Positions 1 through 6,667 of a stretch of 38,046 bases of DNA are shown piece by piece. Location: assembly GCA_944385585.1 (NCBI GenBank), contig CALWXU010000007.1, positions 1-38,046 on the forward strand, given 5' to 3'. A program made the translations under genes and the position numbers. How positions within the stretch are numbered: the first letter of the stretch is position 1; every line of letters begins with the position of its first letter. A model generated the notes under the pieces. The model was not told where the DNA came from. It saw only the letters and a list, made by a program, of their open reading frames with translations, and searched no databases. The DNA is from an uncultured Flavonifractor sp. GTDB taxonomy: Bacteria > Bacillota > Clostridia > Oscillospirales > Oscillospiraceae.

Positions 1-152
1 AGCTCGTTTTTCAGCAGCAGGGCCATCACCGCCAGCCGCCAGGAGTGGGCGGCCACCGTCTCGTGCCGGCCGGTGGAGGTCCAGGAGTGGCGGGTGTTGC
101 ACTTGAGCTTCTCCAGCCTGCCCAGAAAGTCCAAAAATTCCTTGGGTTCCAT
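1..152 (-). CDS. HD-domain hydrolase, N-terminal part (cut by window edge)
   Basis: Only the first 50 codons are inside the window; the gene runs off the left edge. The N-terminus contains HETVAAHSWRLAVMALLL (about residues 30-47), the first half of an HD metal-binding phosphohydrolase domain as in YfbR-like 5'-deoxynucleotidases, where the His residues bind a divalent metal. The ATG at 152 has AAGGAGA eight bases upstream and lies three bases past the stop of the membrane-protein gene at 156, so it is probably the third gene of the XRE-controlled operon. Substrate cannot be judged; the second half of the domain (HD pair and distal Asp) is not visible. Confidence 0.75.
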   Translation of the reverse strand, partial: MEPKEFLDFLGRLEKLKCNTRHSWTSTGRHETVAAHSWRLAVMALLLKNE

Positions 153-155
153 GTC

Positions 156-593
156 TCACATCTCCTTTTCCAGCTTGAAGCGCCACCACAGGGTGTAAAA
201 TTGGATGAACAGGTACGCGGCCACCAGCACCAGGGTGAGGGCCAGATCCGCCTCCATCAGGGCGGAGAACAGGAGCATGGCCCCAAAGGAAAAGGTCATC
301 ACGTCGTACCCCTTGGCCTTGGCGGCGTTGCCCAGGGCCACGTTGCGCTCGTCCTTCTCCGCGATCTCCTGCTGCTTTTGCAGCTCCGGGTGCTTCTTCA
401 TGGCCTGGACGGCCAGCAGCTCCCCGGCGCCGCCGCCGAACAGCCCGCAGCCCACCCCCAGGGCCAGGAAGGGCACCACCCGCCAGTGTCCCGCGTCCAG
501 GTCGGGAATCAGCTTCAGCAGCAGCCAGGCCCCCAGCAGCAGGGCCAGGCCCAGCAGGAAGAGCACCCAGCCCCGATTTCTCCGCCTCTTCAT
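156..593 (-). CDS. Four-helix integral membrane protein paired with XRE repressor
   Basis: 145 aa. A basic N-terminus (MKRRRNRG) is followed by hydrophobic segments at about residues 9-27, 39-58, 101-115 and 118-135. The central cytoplasmic loop carries an EKDERN motif (about 80-85) like the DER loop of small Firmicutes membrane proteins of the DUF2178/DUF6442 type, which are commonly encoded next to small XRE regulators. Its ATG overlaps the stop of the XRE gene (ATGA, 590-593), so translation is probably coupled. The protein at 1195-1611 has a comparable layout and DER motif. Role unknown; the genetic pairing suggests a membrane partner or target of the repressor. Confidence 0.7.
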   Translation of the reverse strand: MKRRRNRGWVLFLLGLALLLGAWLLLKLIPDLDAGHWRVVPFLALGVGCGLFGGGAGELLAVQAMKKHPELQKQQEIAEKDERNVALGNAAKAKGYDVMTFSFGAMLLFSALMEADLALTLVLVAAYLFIQFYTLWWRFKLEKEM

Positions 594-793
594 TGCGCAT
601 CCTCCTCATACAAAAAGATGTCCTCAATGCTCTGCCCAAAGTACCGGGATATTTTGAAGGCCAGCAGGATCGAGGGGTTGTACCGGCCCTTCTCCAGGGA
701 GCTGATGGTCTGTCGGGATACCTCCAGCAGGGCGGCCAGCTCCTCCTGGGTGATCCCCCGCGCCTTCCGCAGCTCCTCCAGGCGGTTTTTCAC
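590..793 (-). CDS. Small XRE-family transcriptional regulator (left module)
   Basis: 67 aa from a GTG start, almost all helix-turn-helix: KNRLEELRKARGITQEELA then VSRQTISSLEKGRYNPS, the pattern of YozG/Cro-like XRE repressors. GTG at 793 is chosen because GGAGGT lies six bases upstream; an in-frame ATG at 826 would add a tail unusual for this family and would put the -10 box almost inside the gene. It heads a minus-strand operon with the membrane protein (ATGA overlap) and the HD hydrolase. Inverted repeats at 809-824 and 860-870 flank its promoter, suggesting autoregulation. Confidence 0.88.
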   Translation of the reverse strand: MKNRLEELRKARGITQEELAALLEVSRQTISSLEKGRYNPSILLAFKISRYFGQSIEDIFLYEEDAQ

Positions 794-808
794 GGGCACA
801 CCTCCTTT

Positions 809-870
809 GGAAAGTTTGCTTTCCATCTATGTTATAGCACGCCGAGGGGTGAATGTCAAGGAAACTTTCC
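809..870 (-). promoter_or_regulatory. Promoter and paired operators of the left XRE operon
   Basis: Reading the minus strand, TTGACA (859-854) and TATAAC (836-831) are separated by exactly 17 bases. Two related inverted repeats flank them: GGAAAGTTTGCTTTCC at 809-824, between the -10 and the start codon, and GGAAACTTTCC at 860-870, abutting the -35. Both share GGAAA...TTTCC half-sites, so they are probable operators for the XRE protein encoded just downstream. Binding is inferred, not shown. Confidence 0.75.
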
Positions 871-900
871 AAAAGGACAAAAATAAAGTGGAAGATCCCC

Positions 901-957
901 TTGACAAAGGGGGATGGAGCGTGTAATATGAAGCTAGCTTCATGAAGTAAACTTCAT
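901..957 (+). promoter_or_regulatory. Promoter with two overlapping palindromic operators (right XRE operon)
   Basis: A near-consensus promoter has TTGACA at 901-906, a 17-base spacer and TATAAT-like TAATAT at 924-929. Overlapping the -10 is a perfect 16-base palindrome, ATGAAGCTAGCTTCAT (928-943), followed at once by a second inverted repeat, ATGAAGTAAACTTCAT (942-957). The two share ATGAAG/CTTCAT half-sites, which differ from the GGAAA/TTTCC sites of the left module. This is a classic autorepressor layout: a repressor dimer here would cover the -10 and start site. Confidence 0.8.
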
Positions 958-977
958 ATCCGCCCGGAGGTGGTCCC

Positions 978-1208
978 TTGATAACCCGTGTCCGTGAGCT
1001 GCGGCAGGCGGCGGGCCTGACCCAGCAGCAGCTGGCCGACCTGGTCCACGTGTCGTCCCGCACCATCATCTCCCTGGAGAAGGGGCAGTACAGCCCCTCC
1101 CTGATGCTGGCCTACCGCATCGCCCTGGTGTTCCGCACCACGGTGGAGGAGCTGTGCTGCCTGAAGGAAAACAAGGAACTGGAGGATCAGATGTATGAAA
1201 ATCTATAA
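978..1208 (+). CDS. Small XRE-family transcriptional regulator (right module)
   Basis: 76 aa. Helix-turn-helix residues 3-55 (VRELRQAAGLTQQQLADLV, then VSSRTIISLEKGQYSPS) resemble the left-hand repressor but are clearly a separate paralogue. The TTG start at 978 is supported by GGAGG seven bases upstream (966-970) and because the homology begins at residue 2. The last codons overlap the membrane-protein gene starting at 1195 by 14 bases. The two 16-base palindromes over its promoter suggest it represses its own operon. Confidence 0.86.
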   Translation: MITRVRELRQAAGLTQQQLADLVHVSSRTIISLEKGQYSPSLMLAYRIALVFRTTVEELCCLKENKELEDQMYENL

Positions 1209-1611
1209 CAAAAAGGGCTTTGCCACCGGGGCGTTCCTCACGGCCATTGGCCTGGCCATCTTCGCCACCAGCATCTGGACCGGCTTCGACGTCAAGGGCA
1301 CCATCCTCATGGCGGCCTGCCTGGTGTTCGGCGTCCCCTTTGTGATGCGCAGCCTCTCCCCCGCCATGAGCCGGGCGGATAAGCTGGCCGAGCTGGACGA
1401 GCGTAGCCAGCTGGTGAAGCTCCGCAGCAAGAGCGCCGCCCTCACCTGGAGCCAATGGATCTGCCTGGCCCTGCTGATCCTCAGCCGCCTGCCCGTGGGG
1501 GTGCTGGGGGAGGAGGTCTGCGCCGCCCTCACCCTGGCCTTCGGCTGCATGTACGTGGTGCTCTTCGCCGCGGAGCTGATCGCCCTGGCCTGGTTCGAGC
1601 GGAAGCTGTAG
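1195..1611 (+). CDS. Four-helix integral membrane protein, partner of the right XRE regulator
   Basis: 138 aa with hydrophobic segments at about 9-27, 34-50, 84-101 and 112-130 and a cytoplasmic loop containing AELDERSQLVKLRSKSAA. The DER loop between two helical hairpins matches the small membrane proteins that accompany XRE regulators in Firmicutes. It overlaps the regulator by 14 bases and is followed by a hairpin at 1621-1648. It is a structural counterpart of the protein at 156-593 with little direct sequence identity. Function unknown. Confidence 0.7.
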   Translation: MKIYNKKGFATGAFLTAIGLAIFATSIWTGFDVKGTILMAACLVFGVPFVMRSLSPAMSRADKLAELDERSQLVKLRSKSAALTWSQWICLALLILSRLPVGVLGEEVCAALTLAFGCMYVVLFAAELIALAWFERKL

Positions 1612-1620
1612 GCGCGGAAA

Positions 1621-1648
1621 CGCCGGATTGCCCTGCGGCAATCCGGCG
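1621..1648 (+). terminator. Hairpin ending the right XRE operon
   Basis: CGCCGGATTGCC, loop CTGC, GGCAATCCGGCG: a perfect 12-base-pair stem ten bases after the stop codon. The downstream sequence TCTGCCTGTCTG is only moderately T-rich, so termination efficiency is uncertain. Confidence 0.55.
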
Positions 1649-1713
1649 TCTGCCTGTCTGCGCGGCTTCACGGCCGGGAGGCGGCGGCAGAAGCCGCTTG
1701 CCGCCCCGGCGGT

Positions 1714-2121
1714 TCAGATGACGTCGTGGGAGAGGATCTCGAAGCAGATGGGCTCGTCCGGGCTGTCCAGCTCCGCCCGCACGTCCAGGCCCATGTAGTC
1801 GTCCTCCTCCCCGTCCTCGTTGCCGGTCAGGCGGGCGGTGATCAGGATCGCGTAGTGCCTGGTGATCTCCGGGCTGTCCAGGGGCAGCCAGGTGTCCCGC
1901 CGCTCATTGGCGACCCAGCTCACGTTCCGGAACTGCCCGTCCTTGATCCGGTAATATCGGCCCCGGCGGTCCCGGTAGGCCAGATGATAGCGGACGTCCG
2001 CGATGTAGTAATTTCCCGTCAGATAGCGGATGTCGGGGAAGCAGTCCACCTGCGACAGGAGCTCCGGGCTGTCCCGGTCCAGGTAACAGCGGGAGATGAT
2101 CTCCTCAAAGGCCTGGATCAT
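1714..2121 (-). CDS. Protein of unknown function, C-terminal part of a split gene
   Basis: 135 aa from ATG 2121, soluble and rich in Asp, Glu, Tyr and Arg; no family recognised. It begins inside the last codons of the upstream frame (2105-2305). Between the two lies a run of six G on the coding strand (2124-2129). Removing one G would join them into a single protein of about 196 aa with uninterrupted reading through LSAREGEMIQAFEEII. Either this is one gene broken by a frameshift (real or sequencing) or the ATG preceded by GGGAGGGGGGAG gives a coupled second protein. I favour one interrupted gene. Confidence 0.55.
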   Translation of the reverse strand: MIQAFEEIISRCYLDRDSPELLSQVDCFPDIRYLTGNYYIADVRYHLAYRDRRGRYYRIKDGQFRNVSWVANERRDTWLPLDSPEITRHYAILITARLTGNEDGEEDDYMGLDVRAELDSPDEPICFEILSHDVI

Positions 2122-2305
2122 CTCCCCCCTCCCGGGCCGAGAGGGCCTGGTACACCTCCTGGGGGAAGCTGTCCTCCACGTGTACCCGGGGCTTGCATTT
2201 GGACTCGAAGGTGATGTACCCGTTGTCCGGGTTCTCCGCCTCAAACACCAGGCGGTGGGGCCGCTTGGACGGCTTCCGGCCCCGGAAGCGGTCAAAAAAT
2301 CCCAT
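2105..2305 (-). CDS. Protein of unknown function, N-terminal part of a split gene
   Basis: 66 aa: MGFFDRFRGRKPSKRPHRLV and then an acidic stretch, ending EGGDDPGL after the frame changes at the G run 2124-2129. The ATG at 2305 has GGGGAGGA eight bases upstream. A promoter fits: on the minus strand TTGCCA (2379-2374), 17 bases, TATCAT (2356-2351). The MGFFDRFRG opening is common to many small cytoplasmic Firmicutes proteins and does not identify a family. Read together with the frame at 1714-2121. Confidence 0.55.
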   Translation of the reverse strand: MGFFDRFRGRKPSKRPHRLVFEAENPDNGYITFESKCKPRVHVEDSFPQEVYQALSAREGGDDPGL

Positions 2306-2350
2306 AGGGCATCCTCCCCTCCGGCTGTTCCGCCGGTTTTTGACAGCTCT

Positions 2351-2379
2351 ATGATAGCAGAGGAGGGCCGCCCTGGCAA
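2351..2379 (-). promoter_or_regulatory. Promoter of the split unknown gene
   Basis: Minus-strand TTGCCA (2379-2374), 17-base spacer, TATCAT (2356-2351), about 45 bases ahead of the ATG at 2305. Matches sigma-A spacing; not otherwise supported. Confidence 0.5.
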
Positions 2380-2504
2380 GCCCCGGAACAGGGGGGACGG
2401 GGCGGGCGCCCATCCCTGTGTAAAAATTTGCGGAAAAGCGGGAACTTTTTTCCGGGGTGTGCCGTCCAAGATAGGGCAAATCAAAGAAAGGAGCAAAGCC
2501 CTGT

Positions 2505-3212
2505 ATGAATCGACGTTTTCTTGCCCTGGCCCTGGCCGGGGTTCTCAGCCTGAGCCTGCTGTCCGCCTGCGGCGGCAGCCAGGAGCCAGCCCCCGAGACC
2601 GACACCCCCGCGGTGGAGAGCCCCACCGGCACGCCGGAGACCGAGCCCACCCCCACGCCGGAGGAGACCGGCCTGCCCGAGACCACCCCGCCGGCGGAGG
2701 AGAGCCCCTCGGAGGAGCCCTCCGACACCCCCTCCACCGCCCCCAGCGCCAAGCCCTCTGAGCCGCCGGCCTCCTCCGCCCCCTCCACCCAGCCCACACC
2801 CACCCCCGCGCCTGTGGAGCCGGAGCCCACGGTGGATGTGGTGCAGTCCACCTGGAACGCCATCTCCCAGCTGGACATCCCCTCCCTGTCGGACGTGGAC
2901 GCCGACACCCTCTCCGCCCTGTACGGCATCAGCACCGACGACCTGGTCTCCTATGTGTGCAAGATGCCCTCCATCAGCGTCCAGGCCACCGAGTTCTTCA
3001 TCGCCGAGGTGAAGGACGGCAAGATGGACGCGGTGAAGGCCGCGGTGGAGAAGCGCCAGGCCGACCTGGTGCAGCAGTGGTCCCAGTACCTGCCCGAGCA
3101 GCTGGAGCTGGTGGAGAACTACCAGCTGGTCACCAGCGGCAACTACATCCTCTTCGCCATCAGCGAGTACGCCGACGAGGCGGTTTCCGCATTTAACAGC
3201 TATACAAACTGA
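2505..3212 (+). CDS. DUF4358-like surface lipoprotein with long Pro/Thr/Glu linker
   Basis: 235 aa. Residues 1-22 form a lipoprotein signal with lipobox LSAC (Cys22), so the mature protein should be anchored outside the membrane. Residues 23-110 are a low-complexity linker of Pro, Thr, Ser and Glu. The folded domain (about 113-235) begins VDVVQSTWNAISQLDIPSL and resembles DUF4358 proteins, which in clostridia commonly sit beside MBOAT and DHHW genes, as here. The ATG at 2505 has AAAGGAG upstream. A hairpin follows at 3243-3270. Exact role unknown; context suggests a helper in cell-surface polymer acylation. Confidence 0.75.
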   Translation: MNRRFLALALAGVLSLSLLSACGGSQEPAPETDTPAVESPTGTPETEPTPTPEETGLPETTPPAEESPSEEPSDTPSTAPSAKPSEPPASSAPSTQPTPTPAPVEPEPTVDVVQSTWNAISQLDIPSLSDVDADTLSALYGISTDDLVSYVCKMPSISVQATEFFIAEVKDGKMDAVKAAVEKRQADLVQQWSQYLPEQLELVENYQLVTSGNYILFAISEYADEAVSAFNSYTN

Positions 3213-3242
3213 TCATTTGCGGGTATAATAAGGTAATGCGAC

Positions 3243-3273
3243 GCGCCCGGCAGGGCCACCTGCCGGGCGCTTT
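3243..3273 (+). terminator. Intrinsic terminator after the lipoprotein gene
   Basis: GCGCCCGGCAGG, loop GCCA, CCTGCCGGGCGC then TTTCCC. A 12-base-pair GC-rich stem with a short T tract between the lipoprotein and the MBOAT gene; may attenuate rather than fully separate them. Confidence 0.6.
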
Positions 3274-3311
3274 CCCAGGTTTTAGTTCAAGAGAGAAGGG
3301 ATGATGTCCCG

Positions 3312-4712
3312 TTGGTCTTTTCCAGCCTGTATTTTTTATTCCTCTATCTACCCATTGTATTGCTCATCTACTATATTACCCCCCTGAAGTGGCGCAACCT
3401 GTTCCTGCTGGTGGTCAACCTGGTGTTCTACGGGTGGGGGGAGCCGGTGTATATCCTGCTGATGCTCTTCACCATTGTGGTGGACTACTTCTCCGGACTG
3501 GCGGTGGCCCGCTGTAAAGGGCAGGGCAATGACAGGGGCGCCAAAATCGCCGTGGCGGCGGCCCTGGTGCTCAACCTGGCCATCCTGTTCTTCTTCAAGT
3601 ACTGGGATCTGGTGGCCACCACCCTCCAGCACGTGGGATTGAACATGCCGGTGCTGGAGCTGGCCCTGCCCATCGGCATCTCCTTCTACACCTTCCAGAC
3701 CATGACCTACCCGGTGGACGTGTACCGGGGGGACGCGGAGGCGCAGCGGAGCCTGGTCAACTTCGGCACCTTCGTCACCCTGTTCCCCCAGCTCATCGCC
3801 GGCCCCATCATCAAGTACAAGGAGCTGGCCGACCAGATGACCTACCGTACCCACTCGCCGGAGCAGTTCGCCTCCGGCGTGCAGGTGTTCGTGGTGGGCC
3901 TGGCCAAGAAGGTGCTGCTGGCCAACAACATCGGCAAGCTGTGGGACGTGTACCTGGCCCTGCCCACCGATCAGCTCACCGTGGCGGGGGCGTGGCTGGG
4001 CGTGCTGGCCTTCTCCCTCCAGCTGTACTTTGACTTCTCCGGCTACTCCGACATGGCCGTGGGCCTGGGCCGGATGCTGGGCTTCGAGTTCCCCCGCAAC
4101 TTCAACTACCCCTATATCTCCAAGTCGGTCACCGAGTTCTGGCGGCGGTGGCACATCTCCCTGGGCTCCTGGTTCCGGGAGTACCTGTATATCCCCATGG
4201 GGGGCAACCGGGTCCAAAAGCCCCGGCTGTTCTTCAACCTGTTTGTGGTGTGGGCGGCCACCGGCATCTGGCACGGGGCCAGCTGGAACTTCCTCATCTG
4301 GGGCCTCTACTTCGCCGTCCTGATCATTGCGGAAAAGGCCTTCCTGGGGAAGGTGCTGGAGAAGCTCCCCGCCGCCGTGCAGCACATTTACACCCTGTTC
4401 CTGGTGCTGGTGAGCTGGGCCATCTTCGCCGTGGAGGACTTCGCCCACATGGGCAGCTACCTCCGGGCCATGTTCGGCATGGCCCCCGGCGGCCTCACCA
4501 ACGATAACGCGTGGTATTATTTTACGTCCTTTTTGCCTATGCTCATCATCGCCGTGGCGGCGTCCACCCCCCTGGCGGCCAAGCTGTGGAAGCGCCTGCC
4601 CGTCCGGGCGGTGAAAATCGTGCTGCCCGTGCTGCTGCTGGCCGGACTGATCCTCTCCACCGCCTACCTGGTGGACGGCACCTACAACCCCTTCCTCTAC
4701 TGGAACTTTTAA
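3312..4712 (+). CDS. MBOAT-family membrane O-acyltransferase (AlgI/DltB-like)
   Basis: 466 aa, about 11 hydrophobic segments. Family hallmarks are the loop WRRWHISLGSWFREYLYIPM (His281) and the conserved catalytic His321 in WHGASWNFLIWGLYF. MBOAT proteins move acyl groups, usually acetyl, across the membrane to an extracytoplasmic acceptor; with the next gene, a DHHW partner, this resembles alginate-type polysaccharide O-acetylation. The start is the TTG at 3312, which gives the usual MVFSSLYFLF beginning; the ATGs at 3301/3304 are out of frame. Fourteen bases separate it from the DHHW gene. Acceptor polymer is not deducible; DltB-like teichoic acid D-alanylation is unlikely because no dltA/C/D genes are nearby. 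Confidence 0.92.
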   Translation: MVFSSLYFLFLYLPIVLLIYYITPLKWRNLFLLVVNLVFYGWGEPVYILLMLFTIVVDYFSGLAVARCKGQGNDRGAKIAVAAALVLNLAILFFFKYWDLVATTLQHVGLNMPVLELALPIGISFYTFQTMTYPVDVYRGDAEAQRSLVNFGTFVTLFPQLIAGPIIKYKELADQMTYRTHSPEQFASGVQVFVVGLAKKVLLANNIGKLWDVYLALPTDQLTVAGAWLGVLAFSLQLYFDFSGYSDMAVGLGRMLGFEFPRNFNYPYISKSVTEFWRRWHISLGSWFREYLYIPMGGNRVQKPRLFFNLFVVWAATGIWHGASWNFLIWGLYFAVLIIAEKAFLGKVLEKLPAAVQHIYTLFLVLVSWAIFAVEDFAHMGSYLRAMFGMAPGGLTNDNAWYYFTSFLPMLIIAVAASTPLAAKLWKRLPVRAVKIVLPVLLLAGLILSTAYLVDGTYNPFLYWNF

Positions 4713-4726
4713 CAGGAGGCTGAACC

Positions 4727-5896
4727 ATGTCCAAAAAATACTGCATCTTCATCACCGCCCTGTTCTGTGCCTTCATCGGGGTGTTCCTGGTGGCCAACGC
4801 CGCCGCACCCGACCGGGAATCCTCTGAGATGGAGAACCGCGTCCTCCAGCAGCTGCCGGAGATCGACCTGGGCACCCCGGCCAAGGGCTTCCAGGACGGG
4901 AACTTCTTCAACGGGAAGTTTATGCGGGACTTTGAGACCTACACCACCGACCAGTTCATCGGCCGGGACGCCTGGGTGGATCTGAAGGCCCGCACCGAGC
5001 GGGCCCTGGGCAAGAAGGAGAACAACAACGTCTACTTTGCCGACAACGGCACCCTGATCACCCGCTTTGACCAGCCCAAAGATCCTGAGCGGGTGACAGA
5101 TAATCTGAATTATGTGAACAACTTTGTGGAAAATGTGGATATCCCCGTGGTGTTCTCCCTGATCCCCACCCAGGCCTGCATCTGGGCCGACCGCCTGCCG
5201 GAGGGGGCCCCCAACGCCAGCCAGACCGACCTGATGGCCCAGGCCCAGGGGGCTGTCACCGGGGCCGTCTGGGCGGATGTGTACACCCCCCTGATGGAGC
5301 ACAAGGACGAGGACATCTACTACCGCACCGACCACCACTGGACCAGCCTGGGGGCCTACTACGGCTACACCGGCCTCGCCTCCGCCCTGGGGTATGACCC
5401 CGTCCCCCTCAGCGACTACACCCCCACGGTGCGCTCCACCGAGTTCTACGGCACCGTGTTCTCCTCCTCCGGCGTGCGGTGGGTCAGCCCCGACACCATC
5501 ACCACCTATGTGCCGGACGACGGCATCACCGTGGTCAGCCACACCTACGACAACGCCGGCAACCCGGTGGAGGAGCAGCGGGCCCTCTATGTGGAATCCT
5601 TCCTGTCCGTCAAGGACAAGTACTCCATGTTCCTGGGGGGCAACCAGTCCCTGGGCGTGGTGAAGAACGCCAACAACCCGGACGGGCCCAAGCTGCTGAT
5701 CATCCGGGACTCCTATGCCGACTCCCTGGTGCCCTTCCTCACCGCCCACTACTCCGAGATCCACCTGATCGACCCCCGCTACTACCACCTGTCCGTAAAG
5801 GACTATGTGGAGCAGAACGGGATTGACCAGGCCCTGGTGCTCTACAGCGTGCCCAACTTCGTCAGCGACGGCAACCTGTTCTGGATCACCCGGTAA
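4727..5896 (+). CDS. DHHW-family exported protein, partner of the MBOAT acyltransferase
   Basis: 389 aa. An N-terminal membrane anchor (residues 5-25) is followed by an extracytoplasmic domain. The family motif is D202-H203-H204-W205 (RTDHHWTSLG); the probable nucleophile region is R327-D328-S329-Y330 (LIIRDSYADS). This resembles AlgJ/AlgX-like SGNH esterase/acetyltransferase folds, in which Ser, His and Asp transfer the acetyl group delivered by the MBOAT partner. It follows the MBOAT gene directly and ends before a strong terminator at 5906, so the two form one unit. Confidence 0.88.
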   Translation: MSKKYCIFITALFCAFIGVFLVANAAAPDRESSEMENRVLQQLPEIDLGTPAKGFQDGNFFNGKFMRDFETYTTDQFIGRDAWVDLKARTERALGKKENNNVYFADNGTLITRFDQPKDPERVTDNLNYVNNFVENVDIPVVFSLIPTQACIWADRLPEGAPNASQTDLMAQAQGAVTGAVWADVYTPLMEHKDEDIYYRTDHHWTSLGAYYGYTGLASALGYDPVPLSDYTPTVRSTEFYGTVFSSSGVRWVSPDTITTYVPDDGITVVSHTYDNAGNPVEEQRALYVESFLSVKDKYSMFLGGNQSLGVVKNANNPDGPKLLIIRDSYADSLVPFLTAHYSEIHLIDPRYYHLSVKDYVEQNGIDQALVLYSVPNFVSDGNLFWITR

Positions 5897-5905
5897 CCGC
5901 AGAAG

Positions 5906-5949
5906 GGCCCCGTGCCCGGCGCAATGCGCCGGGCACGGGGCCTGTTTTT
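5906..5949 (+). terminator. Strong intrinsic terminator
   Basis: A 17-base-pair stem, starting GGCCCCGTGCCCGGCGC with loop AAT, is followed by TGTTTTT on the plus strand. It ends the acyltransferase cluster and probably also blocks the convergent minus-strand lipoprotein gene, whose stop is at 5953. Confidence 0.9.
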
Positions 5950-5952
5950 CCG

Positions 5953-6627
5953 TCAGGAGAAGTTGTAATCGATGATCAGCCAGTCCAGATTGTTGAAGTC
6001 GTCGTCATTGAGGCTCCAGTAGTTGTCGTCACCCAGAGACACCTGCACCACCAGGCTTTGCTCCTCCAGGTAGCCCAGGCTGGGGACCAGCTCCCGCAGG
6101 GTATCCAGCACCAGCTGGAACCAGGCAATCTCATATTCGTAGTACTGTGCGTCGTCCATCGTGTCCGGATATTGTGCGTTGAACGCCGCAAAAGTGTCGC
6201 CGCCGCTGATCTCATCCATCAGCTGGTGAAAGACATCGATGGGTTCCACCGTGACCTTGACGCCGTAGGTGGTGTCGTCAATCTCCGTGGCGGTGTCCAC
6301 GGTATAGGAGGCCTTGGCATAGATCTCCTTGTAAATTTCAATGAGCTCCTGCCGCTGCTCCTCTGTGGGTTCATTGTCCATGAAGGAGGCAATCAGGAAG
6401 TCGGCCTCCACCGCGATGCTGTTTTCGTAGGTTTCCTGGGCCTCCTCCTCAGAGCTGTCCACCATTTCTAGGTATGCGGGGTCATAGATGCCCTTGTAAT
6501 TCACATCCAGGACGCCCTGGATATAGGCGGCGGCATCGTCAGGAGACAGGCCTCCGCCGCAGGCAGCCAGGGGGATCGTCAGCGCAAGGGACAGGGCCAG
6601 GGCGGTCACTCGCTTCCACAGCTTCAT
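5953..6627 (-). CDS. Acidic surface lipoprotein of unknown function
   Basis: 224 aa. The signal peptide ends in lipobox LAAC (Cys23), then GGGLSPDDAAAYIQGVLDVN. The mature part is acidic, rich in Glu, Asp and Tyr, and mostly predicted helical, similar in general style to small clostridial lipoproteins of the DUF5105 kind, but I cannot assign a family. ATG 6627 with GAGAGG upstream is preferred over the longer open frame because the lipoprotein signal starts there. It lies 40 bases after the dipeptidase stop and is probably the last gene of that minus-strand operon. Confidence 0.7.
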   Translation of the reverse strand: MKLWKRVTALALSLALTIPLAACGGGLSPDDAAAYIQGVLDVNYKGIYDPAYLEMVDSSEEEAQETYENSIAVEADFLIASFMDNEPTEEQRQELIEIYKEIYAKASYTVDTATEIDDTTYGVKVTVEPIDVFHQLMDEISGGDTFAAFNAQYPDTMDDAQYYEYEIAWFQLVLDTLRELVPSLGYLEEQSLVVQVSLGDDNYWSLNDDDFNNLDWLIIDYNFS

Positions 6628-6667
6628 ACAAATTCCTCTCTTTCTTCTGGGCGCCCTCTGGGGGCAT

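Noticed and set aside
3216..3230. TATAAT-like box after the lipoprotein gene as promoter for the MBOAT gene
   Set aside because: No acceptable -35 at 16-18 bases, and a terminator hairpin lies immediately downstream.
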